Below, one piece after another: positions 43,618 through 51,878 of a DNA stretch of 64,000 nt. The DNA is from Allobosea caraganae (lineage in GTDB: Bacteria; Pseudomonadota; Alphaproteobacteria; Rhizobiales; Beijerinckiaceae). The DNA is taken from contig NZ_QQTO01000037.1 in the NCBI RefSeq assembly GCF_003351345.1, positions 495,501 to 559,500 of the forward strand, in the 5' to 3' direction. A program made the position numbers and the translations under genes. Each line of letters begins with the position of its first letter. Position 1 is the first letter of the stretch. The notes below the pieces were generated by a model. It was not told the origin of the DNA. It searched no databases and saw only the letters and a program-made list of their open reading frames with translations.

Positions 43618-44850
43618 CTATTCCCGCAGCCCGGCTACCACGGGCGCGCGATAGGACATCAGCGCCGGCAGCAGCGAGATCGCGCTGCCGATGGCGAAGA
43701 GCAGGAGCACCATGAGGATCTCCTGGCTTCCCAGCGCGAAGGCGAGCCGCAGGCCGGTCTGGGCCTCGACCAGCCCGGAGACCGCGCTCGTGAACAGCGC
43801 GCCCACCGCGAGGCCTGTGAGGCAGCCGACGCCGATCAGCAGGGCCATGCCGAGCCAGACCACGAGCAGCACATAGGCCCGCGGCGCGCCCAGCGCCCGC
43901 AGCACGGCGTAGCGCCGCCGCCTGAGACCGGCGACCGCGACCAGCAGCAGCAGCACCGCTGCCAGGATCAGCACCGCATTCAGCACCGAGGCGACGACGA
44001 GGACGTTTCTGACATCGCCGAGCGCCCGGTAGAGCGTCACCAGCACCTCGGCCGGGAAGAAGGCCATCGTGCCGCCCTGGCGGTACTGCGCCCGCAATTG
44101 ATAGGCGCCGGCGACGCTGCGCGGCTTCACGACCAGCGCCGGCACGCCGGGGATCTTCTGGCCATCGAAGGGCAGGCCGATGACATCCTCCGTGGCATGG
44201 CCATTGCCCAGCCCATGGATCTCCCAGACGCTCTCGATCGGCACCAGGATCGCGCGGTCCCAGGGCGAGCCCAGCCGCGGCAGCCGCCCGACCGCGACAT
44301 AACCATGGCCCTCATGGCGATGCCCGGCCTCCTCCTCGTCGACCTGCCCCGGCTTCGCGGCATGGCCGAAGACGCCGTGCGAGGGCGCGATGGTCTCGCC
44401 GAGCTTGTAGAGCACGTCGGCGCCGAGCACGGCCTCGCCCTCTCTGGCGAAGAGGCGGCCCTCGGAGGGCTGCACCCGGCCCCAGCGTCCGGCGAAATTC
44501 GCGGTCGTGCCGATGATCGAATAGCCGCGGCTGACATCGCCGAAGGCGATCGGCGCCAGCGCCGCGACGCGCTCGTCCTTGGCCAGCGTGTTGAGCAGAC
44601 GGCCGTCGATCAGCGGGATCGCATCGGGCTGGAGGTAGATGGCCGACATCAGCAATTGCGTCTGGCTGCCTGGCGCGCCGATCAGCAGGTCGAAATCCTC
44701 CGCCGCCGCCGCCGAGCTGCGCCTTAGCGCCCGCTCCTGCGCGCCGATGGCGACGCCAATAGCGACCGCGAGCGCCACCAGCACGACGATCGCCAGCGCG
44801 GTCCAGCGCAACGCCCTGATATCGGCCCAGACCATCGGAAACGGGTTCAT
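43618..44850 (-). CDS. MacB/FtsX-like ABC permease with a His-rich loop
   Basis: A 410-residue permease with one N-terminal helix (about 15-38), a long periplasmic domain and three C-terminal helices (about 285-310, 335-360, 380-402), the MacB/LolC layout. The loop AKPGQVDEEEAGHRHEGHGY near residue 170 is rich in His and Glu and could bind a metal. It overlaps the ATPase gene by 4 bases. With the Tat-exported neighbour it resembles the zinc-import-linked Zrg clusters; that link is tentative. Confidence 0.86.
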   Translation of the reverse strand: MNPFPMVWADIRALRWTALAIVVLVALAVAIGVAIGAQERALRRSSAAAAEDFDLLIGAPGSQTQLLMSAIYLQPDAIPLIDGRLLNTLAKDERVAALAPIAFGDVSRGYSIIGTTANFAGRWGRVQPSEGRLFAREGEAVLGADVLYKLGETIAPSHGVFGHAAKPGQVDEEEAGHRHEGHGYVAVGRLPRLGSPWDRAILVPIESVWEIHGLGNGHATEDVIGLPFDGQKIPGVPALVVKPRSVAGAYQLRAQYRQGGTMAFFPAEVLVTLYRALGDVRNVLVVASVLNAVLILAAVLLLLVAVAGLRRRRYAVLRALGAPRAYVLLVVWLGMALLIGVGCLTGLAVGALFTSAVSGLVEAQTGLRLAFALGSQEILMVLLLFAIGSAISLLPALMSYRAPVVAGLRE

Positions 44851-45578
44851 GACGCGAGCGCCAGGGATTTGTTGGTGACCGTGCCGATCTCGACCACATC
44901 ATTCATCCGCGCCAGCAGCGCGGCATCGTGCGAGGCGCAGATCAGCGTCGCGCCAGCCTCCGCCGCGACCTCGACCAGGAGCGAGCCGACCTCGGCTGCA
45001 TGCGCCGCGTCCAGGCTCGCGGTAGGCTCGTCGGCGAGGATCAGCGCCGGCCGGTTCAGCACGGCGCGCGCGATCGCGACGCGCTGCTGCTCGCCGCGCG
45101 AGAGCACGCGCGCCTTGCGGCGGAGATCGCCGAGGCCCATGCGCTCAGCCAGCGCCGCGGCTCGCTCGTGATGAGCCCTGTCGATCCGCCAAGCCGAGAA
45201 GGTCGCCGGCAAGGTGATGTTGGCGGCGACGTCGAGTTCGGGGATCAGGTGAAAATCCTGGAAGACGAAGCCGATCGTCTCGCGGCGCCAGCGGTCGCGG
45301 GCCGAGACCGGCAGAGCTGAGACGCTCTTGCCGTCCCAGGCGACGGTGCCGGCATCGGGCACCAGCAAGCCGGCCACCAGATGCAGCAGCGACGTCTTGC
45401 CGGAGCCGGACGGGCCGCGAAGCCCGATGCGTGCGCCGGCCGAGATGGTGAGGTCGGGAATGTCGAGCACGCGGAAGGGACGGCCATCGCCCCCGCGATG
45501 GTCGAGCGTCACGCCGTGGAGATGGAGCGTCTTCGCCGCAGCTTCTGGCAAGCCGTCAGGCAACGCGGAAACCGGCAT
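44847..45578 (-). CDS. MacB/LolD-like ABC ATP-binding protein
   Basis: A 243-residue ABC ATPase. Walker A is GPSGSGKTSLLHL near residue 58, the Q-loop is FVFQDFHLIPELDVAANITLPA, the signature is LSRGEQQRVAIARAV (Ser-Arg-Gly in place of Ser-Gly-Gly), and Walker B is LILADEPTASLD. It overlaps the upstream Tat-exported gene by 23 bases and the permease by 4, so the three genes are one transcription and translation unit. Confidence 0.92.
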   Translation of the reverse strand: MPVSALPDGLPEAAAKTLHLHGVTLDHRGGDGRPFRVLDIPDLTISAGARIGLRGPSGSGKTSLLHLVAGLLVPDAGTVAWDGKSVSALPVSARDRWRRETIGFVFQDFHLIPELDVAANITLPATFSAWRIDRAHHERAAALAERMGLGDLRRKARVLSRGEQQRVAIARAVLNRPALILADEPTASLDAAHAAEVGSLLVEVAAEAGATLICASHDAALLARMNDVVEIGTVTNKSLALAS

Positions 45579-46020
45579 CGACGAGTCTGATCTGGCTGAC
45601 GAAGCCGGTGTCGGGATCGGTCGCGGAGCCGATCTCGAGCCGCCCGGTAACAGTGACCTTGCGCCCGGCGCTAACCATCGGCGTCTCTTCCTTCATGAAG
45701 ATCACGACGATATCGACCGGCCAGTCGGCATCGGACTGGCAGAACGGGCAGATCGCCAGCGGCTCTCGCGTCAGCACGAAGAAGCGGCTCTCGGGCTTCA
45801 GCGGCGGCGCCATGTAGCCGACGATCCGGGCCTCCTGGCCGCGTAGCGCGGTGACGCGGTCGGAGAACTGGAAGCCGAGCACCCCGAAGGATTTGTAGAG
45901 GCTGTCGAAGGCGATCAGCGCCGGCTCGGCCGCAAGGGCCGGCCCGGAAAAGCCTAGCGCCGCGAGCCCCTGGAGGAGCCCGCGGCGGGAGAAGGACATG
46001 GGGGAGATGCGCAGACGCAT
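45556..46020 (-). CDS. Tat-exported DUF3299-like protein
   Basis: A 154-residue protein with a Tat leader (SRRGLLQGLAALGFSGPALA). The mature part includes GVLGFQFSDRVTALRGQEARIVGYMAPPL and PLAICPFCQSDADWPVDIVVIFM, whose CPFC pair may coordinate a metal or redox-cycle. Family assignment is from memory and tentative. The ATG at 46020 has AAGGAG about 6 bases upstream. First gene of a three-gene unit with an ABC ATPase and MacB-like permease. Its role with that transporter, perhaps metal handling, is inferred. Confidence 0.82.
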   Translation of the reverse strand: MRLRISPMSFSRRGLLQGLAALGFSGPALAAEPALIAFDSLYKSFGVLGFQFSDRVTALRGQEARIVGYMAPPLKPESRFFVLTREPLAICPFCQSDADWPVDIVVIFMKEETPMVSAGRKVTVTGRLEIGSATDPDTGFVSQIRLVDAGFRVA

Positions 46021-46055
46021 AAGACGCTCCTTCATCCCCCCGTTTGCGCGCTTTC

Positions 46056-46079
46056 CGTTCGGCCGGTATCGGCCGAACG
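46056..46079. other. Perfect 10-bp hairpin/palindrome between phoA-like gene and Tat gene
   Basis: CGTTCGGCCG-GTAT-CGGCCGAACG. It sits 37 bases beyond the phosphatase stop and 36 before the Tat-protein ATG. It could be the phosphatase terminator without a U-run, or an operator for the ABC unit. Confidence 0.5.
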
Positions 46080-46115
46080 ATCAGAATTCGCGCCAAGCAA
46101 TAGCCTGAGTCTAGC

Positions 46116-47861
46116 TTACTTGCCGCCGAGCGCCAGCGCTTCCGTCATGACGCGGAAGACGTAGGTGTTCGGCTTGTGGCCGCGGAACTTCTCGGCGCCC
46201 GGGCCCATCGCGGTCAGGACGACGTCGTCGGCGGCATGGACGCCCGAGTTGGAGTCGAAGGGCAGGTTGCCCTGCTTGCGCACGGCCATCGGCGCCGTGC
46301 AATCCTTCTCGTTGGCGACATAGGTGCCCTTCTCGGCGCCCGCGACGGCCGGGACGCGCTCGCCGTCCATGTTCGGCTTGCCGGTGTCGCAGGTGTCGGG
46401 ATAGGAGCCGAACACGACGGCCAGGCGGCGCGAGGTGTTGACGTCGGTCGGGTAGCCGTCGGCATCGCGCGGGCCGTAGTTCGGCACGACCGAGTCCTGG
46501 TAGACGCCGAGCTTGTCGCGCAGCAGCTGGCCCGGACGGTCGTCGTTATAGGTGCCGATCAGCGAGACCGGGTGGGCGTGGTCGGCGACGACGATGATCA
46601 GCGTGTCGTTGCGGTCGCCGGCGAAGTCCTTGGCGGCCTTGACGGCGTTGTCGAGCATGATCGTGTCGAACACCGCGCGCTCCCAGTCGAGCGAGTGGCT
46701 GTACTTGTCGATGCGGGCCGACTCGACCATCAGGAAGAAGCCGTCCTCGTTGCCCTTGAGCATGTCGATCGCAGCCTTGGTCTGCTCGACCACGTCAGGC
46801 TGGTCCGGGAACTTCGAGACCGAGCCCTTCTTGGCCAGGCGCAGGTCGAAGGCGCCGTCGATGTTGCCGGTGTTGTAGAGGCCGAGCATCTTCTTGGCGC
46901 CGCCGGAGACCGCGGTGTTCATCTCGGTCTTCGAGGTGGCGATCGAGTAGCCGGCCTCCTTGAACTTGGCGATGAAGTCGAGGTCGTCGGTGCGCTTCGA
47001 GCCGTTGGTGGCCTTCGGCAGGAAGTTCGGCGAGCCGCCGCCCATGATCACGTCCGGCTTCACGTCGAAGAACATCTTGACGATGTCGTTGAAGTCCGAG
47101 CGGCGGCGGGTATGGGCCACCATCGAGGCCGGGGTGGCGTCCTCGATCTCGGAGTTGGTGACGACGCCGATCGACATCTTGCTGCGGCGGCGGATCACCT
47201 CGGAGATGGTCTCGACCTTGGGGTGGTCGAGGGTCAGCGCGTTCTGGGCGCAGTAGACGCCGAGCGCGTTGACGCAGGACTTGTGGCCGGTGGTGTAGGC
47301 ATGGGCCGCGTTGGCGCTGTCGGTGACGACCGAGTCGGTGCCGGAGGTCGAGATCAGCGCCATGTTCGACATGTCGTCGATGGCGAGCTCGCCGCCGTAG
47401 CGGCCTTCCTTCAGGCCCTTCGACATGATGCGGGCGGCGGTGCGGTGGGCGATCGAGAAGCCGTCGCCGACGAAGAGGATGACGTTCTTGGCGCGGCGCG
47501 GGGTCGCGGTCGCGAAGACCTCCCAGTTCACCGTCGACTTGTTCGCGCCCTGCGTCGCTTCGACGACGTAGCGGCCGGCCGGCAGCGAGGCGCCGCGCAG
47601 CCACAGGGCGGAGTGCTTCTGGCCTTCCTCGTTCTGCATGAACGTGGTGGCGCGGCCGAGGGTCTCGGCGGCCGGCTTGCCGTTGATGGTGACGTTGACG
47701 TCGGCCGAGGTCGGCGCGTTCGGGAACTCGACCTTGAAGTCGAAATGCGAGCCTTCGAGGATCTCGGCACGGTCGATCGGGTAGATCGTCTGGGCCACCG
47801 CGGGAGCGGCTCCGGCGAGCGTGGCCGCCACGGCCATCATCAGCAATCGTTGCGCCTGCAT
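46116..47861 (-). CDS. Alkaline phosphatase (PhoA family)
   Basis: A 581-residue secreted phosphomonoesterase with a signal peptide (MQAQRLLMMAVAATLAGAAPAVAQ). An N-terminal beta-rich domain (about 30-130) precedes the catalytic domain: NVILFVGDGFSIAHRTAARIM carries the first metal Asp, DSVVTDSANAAHAYTTGHKS (about 177-196) the nucleophile Ser in TDSANAA, and DGFFLMVESARIDKYSHS and TLIIVVADHAHP further metal ligands. It releases phosphate from organic esters in the periplasm. I see no clear Pho box upstream. Longer than E. coli PhoA because of the extra N-terminal domain. Confidence 0.92.
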   Translation of the reverse strand: MQAQRLLMMAVAATLAGAAPAVAQTIYPIDRAEILEGSHFDFKVEFPNAPTSADVNVTINGKPAAETLGRATTFMQNEEGQKHSALWLRGASLPAGRYVVEATQGANKSTVNWEVFATATPRRAKNVILFVGDGFSIAHRTAARIMSKGLKEGRYGGELAIDDMSNMALISTSGTDSVVTDSANAAHAYTTGHKSCVNALGVYCAQNALTLDHPKVETISEVIRRRSKMSIGVVTNSEIEDATPASMVAHTRRRSDFNDIVKMFFDVKPDVIMGGGSPNFLPKATNGSKRTDDLDFIAKFKEAGYSIATSKTEMNTAVSGGAKKMLGLYNTGNIDGAFDLRLAKKGSVSKFPDQPDVVEQTKAAIDMLKGNEDGFFLMVESARIDKYSHSLDWERAVFDTIMLDNAVKAAKDFAGDRNDTLIIVVADHAHPVSLIGTYNDDRPGQLLRDKLGVYQDSVVPNYGPRDADGYPTDVNTSRRLAVVFGSYPDTCDTGKPNMDGERVPAVAGAEKGTYVANEKDCTAPMAVRKQGNLPFDSNSGVHAADDVVLTAMGPGAEKFRGHKPNTYVFRVMTEALALGGK

Positions 47862-47962
47862 ATGTGTTCTCCGCCTGTCGCGCGTGTTGAATGGACTCGG
47901 GCTGACGCCATAGGCAGCGCAAATGACAATACGATTACTGACTCAAGGTAAGTAATTATGCA

Positions 47963-47979
47963 ATGTTATACTATAACAT
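47963..47979. promoter_or_regulatory. 17-base palindrome upstream of the alkaline phosphatase
   Basis: ATGTTATA-C-TATAACAT, perfect 8-base arms, about 100 bases upstream of the phosphatase ATG in an AT-rich patch. Candidate operator of an unidentified regulator. Confidence 0.45.
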
Positions 47980-47984
47980 GATTT

Positions 47985-48105
47985 CGATGCTCGAACCGCC
48001 CGGCGCGGCGAACCCTCTTCCGGGAGAGGCGGCACGACCGGGCGGGCGGCTTCCTTTCCTTCTCCCATCCGGGAGAAGGGTTCCTCGCGCCCTTCCTTCC
48101 AAGCC
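47985..48105. repeat. Extragenic palindromic segment
   Basis: GAACCCTCTTCCGGGAGAGG and CCTTCTCCCATCCGGGAGAAGGGTTC give paired hairpins related in style to families 1 and 2. Noncoding; it lies between cynS and the phosphatase promoter. Confidence 0.5.
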
Positions 48106-48594
48106 TCACGCCTCCTTGAAGCCGTAATCCGGGATGCCCTGCTCGTTGCCATAGTACTTGTAGGGCAGGAACTTGCCGGACATGGCGATCTTGACCCGGT
48201 CGCCTTTGGGGTTCGGCTCGCGCTCGAACTCGATGTTGAAGTCGATCGCCGACATGATGCCGTCGCCAAATTCCTCCTCGATCAGCGCCTTCCAGGCCGG
48301 GCCGTTGACCATCACCATCTCGTAGAAGCGGTAGATCAGCGGGTCGGTCGGCGGCATCGGCGTGCCCGTGCCGCGATAGGGCACCTCGTTGAGCATGCGC
48401 TTCTCGTTCTCGGAGAGGCCAAACAGCGCCGCCGCCGTCTCGGCCAGCGGCTTGACCAGCTTCATCTGGCCGAGCAGCGCGCCGACGATCAGGACCTCGG
48501 ACATGCCGCCGATCTCCTGCGTGATGTACTTCCAGCTCCAGCCCTTCTCGCGCTTGATGTCGAGGATCTTCTCGGTGAGCTCTTCGCGCTTCAT
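48106..48594 (-). CDS. cynS: Cyanate hydratase (cyanase)
   Basis: A 162-residue enzyme that decomposes cyanate with bicarbonate to ammonia and CO2, detoxifying cyanate and releasing nitrogen. The N-terminal helical DNA-binding-like domain precedes the catalytic part. The active-site residues R89, E92 and S115 sit in YRFYEMVMVNGPAWK and GIMSAIDFNIEFERE, matching R96/E99/S122 of the E. coli enzyme. No carbonic anhydrase or cyanate transporter lies beside it, unlike E. coli cynTSX. The ATG follows CAGGATG. Confidence 0.95.
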   Translation of the reverse strand: MKREELTEKILDIKREKGWSWKYITQEIGGMSEVLIVGALLGQMKLVKPLAETAAALFGLSENEKRMLNEVPYRGTGTPMPPTDPLIYRFYEMVMVNGPAWKALIEEEFGDGIMSAIDFNIEFEREPNPKGDRVKIAMSGKFLPYKYYGNEQGIPDYGFKEA

Positions 48595-48790
48595 CCTGCC
48601 TGCTCCTGGGTTGGTGGGCAGGGCGAAGCAGGCAAGGATCAGGCCGGGCCCGGGAGATGCGGTGGTGTTTCTGGAAACCCGGCAGGATCATCTTAACGTT
48701 ACGGTGAGTTAGGCCCCATGACGTAAGGCATTTGAAGTATTTTTGGCGTCATTCAGAGCTCCACCGAGCCACGCGGAAAATCCAGCGCCG

Positions 48791-49159
48791 ATGAATGCCT
48801 ACATTCCCCTGATCCTGTTCACGGTGCTGACCAACGCCGCCGCCCAGCTCATGCTCAAGAAGGGCATGACCGGCATCGGCCAGTTCGACATCCCCAATGA
48901 CGGGCTGATCTGGACGGTCTTTCGCGTCGTCTTCAACCCGTTCGTCTTCGCGGGCCTGTGCACCTTCGTCATCAGCATGGCCTCGCACCTGATCGTGCTC
49001 TCCAAGGTGCAGATCAGCTACGCCTATCCGTTCCTGAGCCTCGCCTACGTTGTCGTCGCTATCTACGCCTACTTCGTCTTCCAGGAGGATCTGAGCCCCG
49101 CCCGCATCGCCGGCATCGGACTGATCGTCGTTGGCACCATCTTCATCGCACAGAGCTGA
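48791..49159 (+). CDS. Small EamA/ArnE-like membrane protein
   Basis: A 122-residue four-helix protein of the EamA/small-multidrug-resistance fold. MNAYIPLILFTVLTNAAAQLMLKKGM is typical of the first helix; IVLSKVQISYAYPFLSLAYVVVAIYAYF and IAGIGLIVVGTIFIAQ follow. Half-size members such as ArnE/ArnF act in pairs to flip lipid-linked sugars. It begins the plus-strand run ending with the aminotransferase. The transported substrate is unknown. Confidence 0.86.
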   Translation: MNAYIPLILFTVLTNAAAQLMLKKGMTGIGQFDIPNDGLIWTVFRVVFNPFVFAGLCTFVISMASHLIVLSKVQISYAYPFLSLAYVVVAIYAYFVFQEDLSPARIAGIGLIVVGTIFIAQS

Positions 49160-49164
49160 GGACT

Positions 49165-49296
49165 ATGATGGACCTGATCGCCCGCCTCATCCTTCGCCTC
49201 GCCATCCTGTTCGAGCCGCCGGTCGACCGCGCGCTGCGCCCGGTGCCCGTGCCGGTTCGCGCCAATCCGCCTCGTCTGCCCGGCGCCCCGCGCTGA
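49165..49296 (+). CDS. Possible 43-residue peptide
   Basis: Starts MMDLIARLILRL, then AILFEPPVDRALRPVPVPV and a Pro/Arg-rich tail: an amphipathic helix followed by a basic, proline-rich end. The start is 6 bases after the EamA-like stop with GAGGA spanning that stop as ribosome site, and the epimerase ATG is 31 bases after its stop. Position fits an operon gene. No homologue is recognised, so it may be only spacer. Confidence 0.45.
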   Translation: MMDLIARLILRLAILFEPPVDRALRPVPVPVRANPPRLPGAPR

Positions 49297-49327
49297 TCCC
49301 TTCAACCGAACCAGCAATGGCCTGATC

Positions 49328-50320
49328 ATGAAGCACATCATCATTGGCGGCGACGGCTTCGTGGGCTCGCATCTGGCGGCCGACCTCGCCGCCATGGGCG
49401 AGGAGGTCCTCGTCGCCGACATCCACAAGAGCCCGCACGCGCATTACGGCAAGGTGCCGTTCCAGACGATCGACGTCACCAAGGCCGAGAGCGTCGAGAG
49501 CATCGCGCTCACGCCGGACGACCTCGTCTACAATCTCTCGGCCAAGATGCTGAGCCCGATCGTGACCCGCAAGGAGCGCCACGATTTCTTCTGGCCGGTG
49601 AACTATCACGGCACCGCCAACATCCTGACCTGGATGGAGAAGAACGGCGCCAACAAGCTCGTCCACTTCACCACGGACATGATCTACGGCCATTCCGTCA
49701 CCGTGCCGCAGGACGAGACCCATCCGGCCAAGCCGCTCGGCGAATACGGCGAGAGCAAGCTCGCGACCGAGACCCTGGCCCAGACCTATCGCGACAAGGG
49801 CTTCCAGATCCCGATCTTCCGGCCGCGCCTGATCATCGGCCCGGGCCGCCTCGGCATCCTGGTCAAGCTCTTCCGGCTGATCGACATGAACCTGCCGGTG
49901 CCGATGATCGGATCGGGCAAGAACCCCTATCAGTTCATCTCGGTCTTCGACTGCGCCAGCGCCTGCATCGCCGCCTGGAAGGCCGGCTTCCCAAACAGCG
50001 CCTACAACCTCGGCTCGGACGATCCGCCGCCGGTGCGCAAGCTGCTCGGCGACCTCGTCAGGCATGCCGGCTCGAAGTCGATCCTGCTGCCGACGCCGGC
50101 CGCGCTGGTCAAGCTGACGCTCGACACGCTCGATGCAGTCAACCTGCCGATCATGGACCCCGAGCAATACCTGATCGCCGACGAGATCTGCATCCTCGAC
50201 ACCAGCAAGGCCAAGCGCGAGCTCGGCTGGACCCCGAAATACCGCGACGAGGACATGCTGCTCGCCGCCTACACCGAATATCGCAAGAGCAAGGACGAGC
50301 AGAGGAGCAAGGCCGCATGA
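49328..50320 (+). CDS. NAD-dependent epimerase/dehydratase family protein
   Basis: A 330-residue extended short-chain dehydrogenase. The Rossmann loop IIIGGDGFVGSHLA is at residues 4-17, and the catalytic tyrosine and lysine appear in GEYGESKLATETLA near 140 (YxxxK). RPRLIIGPGRLGILVKLF and QFISVFDCASACIAAW are typical of nucleotide-sugar or sugar-lipid epimerases. The substrate is unknown. It overlaps the aminotransferase start by 4 bases, so both products probably act on the same compound. Confidence 0.88.
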   Translation: MKHIIIGGDGFVGSHLAADLAAMGEEVLVADIHKSPHAHYGKVPFQTIDVTKAESVESIALTPDDLVYNLSAKMLSPIVTRKERHDFFWPVNYHGTANILTWMEKNGANKLVHFTTDMIYGHSVTVPQDETHPAKPLGEYGESKLATETLAQTYRDKGFQIPIFRPRLIIGPGRLGILVKLFRLIDMNLPVPMIGSGKNPYQFISVFDCASACIAAWKAGFPNSAYNLGSDDPPPVRKLLGDLVRHAGSKSILLPTPAALVKLTLDTLDAVNLPIMDPEQYLIADEICILDTSKAKRELGWTPKYRDEDMLLAAYTEYRKSKDEQRSKAA

Positions 50321-51756
50321 GCATGCCCGCATTCAAGAACGACGTGGTCCCCGCCCGCCCGAAGCTGATCAGCGTCGAAGAGGCCAAGCAGCTCGACGCC
50401 GCGACGGTGCGCGACCTCTTCGCCGCCCATATCAACCCGGGCCAGCTGCATTTCCTCAAGCTGCTCGGCTTCGACAAGATCCTCGTCGATCGCGCCGAGG
50501 GCATGCACTACATCACCAGGGACGGCCGCAAGATCCTCGATTTCTTCGGCGGCTTCTGCTCGGTGGCCTTCGGCCATAACCACCCACGCATCATTGCGGC
50601 CCGGCAGAAGTTCCAGGACGAGAACCGCCATGAGATCTGCATGGCCTTCATGTCGCAATATGCCGCCGCGCTCGCCAAGAACCTGGCCGAGATCGCGCCG
50701 GGAGACCTCGACATGGTCTTCCTGGGCTCGACCGGCTCGGAGGCGATGGAGGCGGCGCTGAAGGTCGCCGAGCAGGTCCAGGGCCCCGCCCGCTCCAAGA
50801 TCCTGCACGCGGCGAACTCGTTCCACGGCAAGACCAAGGGCGTGCTCTCGGTCACGGATTCGACGCTCTACCAGTCCCAGTTCAAGCTGGTGGAGAACCG
50901 GGTCAAGGTGCCCTTCGGCGATATCGAGGCGGTGCGCAAGGCGCTCGAATCCGACCGCTCGATCGGCATCGTCGTGATGGAGACGATCCAGGGTGGCGGC
51001 GGCATCGTCGAGGCGCCGCTCGGCTTCTGGCGCGAGCTGCGCGCGCTCTGCGACAAGCACGACGTGCTCTGGGTCGCCGACGAGGTGCAGTGCGGTCTCG
51101 GCCGCACCGGCCAGTTCTTCGCCTTCGAGCGCGACGGCGTCGTGCCCGACGTAACCGCACTCGCCAAGGCGCTGGGCGGCTCCAAGGCCGCGGTCGGCGC
51201 GATGATCGCGCGCCGCGACCTCTACATGAAGGCCTATGGCAAGCCGAAATCGGCGCTGATCCATGCGCAGGCGACCTTCGGCGGCATGGGCGAGGCCTGC
51301 ATCAGCGCCATCGAGGGGCTCAACGTCCTCTATGACGAGGACCTGATGGGCAACGCCAGGCGCCAGGGCGACTACCTGATCGAGCGCCTGAACCAGCTCC
51401 GTGCCAAGCACCCGAGCCTGCTCAAGGAGATCCGCGGCCGCGGCCTCATGATCGGCGTCGAGTTCAACGACATCAGCGAGACCATGCCCTTCGGCCTGAA
51501 GCACATGGTCGCGCTGCTCGACGACAAGCTGAAGGGCTCGCTCTGCGGCTTCGTCGGCGCGCTCCTGCTCAAGGATTACGACGTGCTCGTCGCCTTCACC
51601 GAGTACAACCGCAACGTCATCCGGCTCGAGCCGCCGCTGATCGCGACCCGCGAGGATTGCGACACCTTCCTCAACGCGCTCGACGACCTGCTCTCGCGCG
51701 GCATCACGCGGATCGTCACGGACTACCTGCGCAAGGTCGCGACGGCGAAGGGCTGA
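50317..51756 (+). CDS. Class III aminotransferase
   Basis: A 479-residue PLP-dependent aminotransferase. FLGSTGSEAMEAALKVAEQV binds the cofactor phosphate, LWVADEVQCGLGRTGQFFAFE has the conserved Asp, ALAKALGGSKAAVGAMIARR carries the Schiff-base lysine, and GRGLMIGVEF follows. Relatives act on ornithine, putrescine, diaminobutyrate or amino-sugar/hopanoid side chains. Coupled to the epimerase by a 4-base overlap, it may aminate a sugar or sugar-like ketone. A strong terminator follows. Confidence 0.9.
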   Translation: MSMPAFKNDVVPARPKLISVEEAKQLDAATVRDLFAAHINPGQLHFLKLLGFDKILVDRAEGMHYITRDGRKILDFFGGFCSVAFGHNHPRIIAARQKFQDENRHEICMAFMSQYAAALAKNLAEIAPGDLDMVFLGSTGSEAMEAALKVAEQVQGPARSKILHAANSFHGKTKGVLSVTDSTLYQSQFKLVENRVKVPFGDIEAVRKALESDRSIGIVVMETIQGGGGIVEAPLGFWRELRALCDKHDVLWVADEVQCGLGRTGQFFAFERDGVVPDVTALAKALGGSKAAVGAMIARRDLYMKAYGKPKSALIHAQATFGGMGEACISAIEGLNVLYDEDLMGNARRQGDYLIERLNQLRAKHPSLLKEIRGRGLMIGVEFNDISETMPFGLKHMVALLDDKLKGSLCGFVGALLLKDYDVLVAFTEYNRNVIRLEPPLIATREDCDTFLNALDDLLSRGITRIVTDYLRKVATAKG

Positions 51757-51785
51757 GCCCCCGGTGGCCATCGCACTATTCTCCA

Positions 51786-51812
51786 GGGCCGGCTTCGCCG
51801 GCCCTTTTCTTT
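51786..51812 (+). terminator. Intrinsic terminator after the aminotransferase
   Basis: GGGCCGG-CTTCG-CCGGCCC followed by TTTTCTTT, 30 bases after the aminotransferase stop. Confidence 0.9.
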
Positions 51813-51878
51813 CGTCCGCAGATTCCCGATGAATGTCGAGATGCTGGCGAAAGCGCAGCCCTTTCAGGGAGAGAGCCA

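Noticed and set aside
46176..47951. 591-codon plus-strand open frame opposite the alkaline phosphatase
   Set aside because: Low-complexity Gly/Arg/Asp-rich product with no domain; the minus-strand frame is a complete phosphatase. Shadow of high GC content.
47862..47962. Pho box search upstream of the phosphatase
   Set aside because: TTGTCAT-like words occur, but not as the tandem 7-base repeat with correct spacing.
50317..51756. Identification of the aminotransferase as the hopanoid enzyme HpnO
   Set aside because: Size and class agree, but no hopanoid genes are next to it and no diagnostic motif is known to me.
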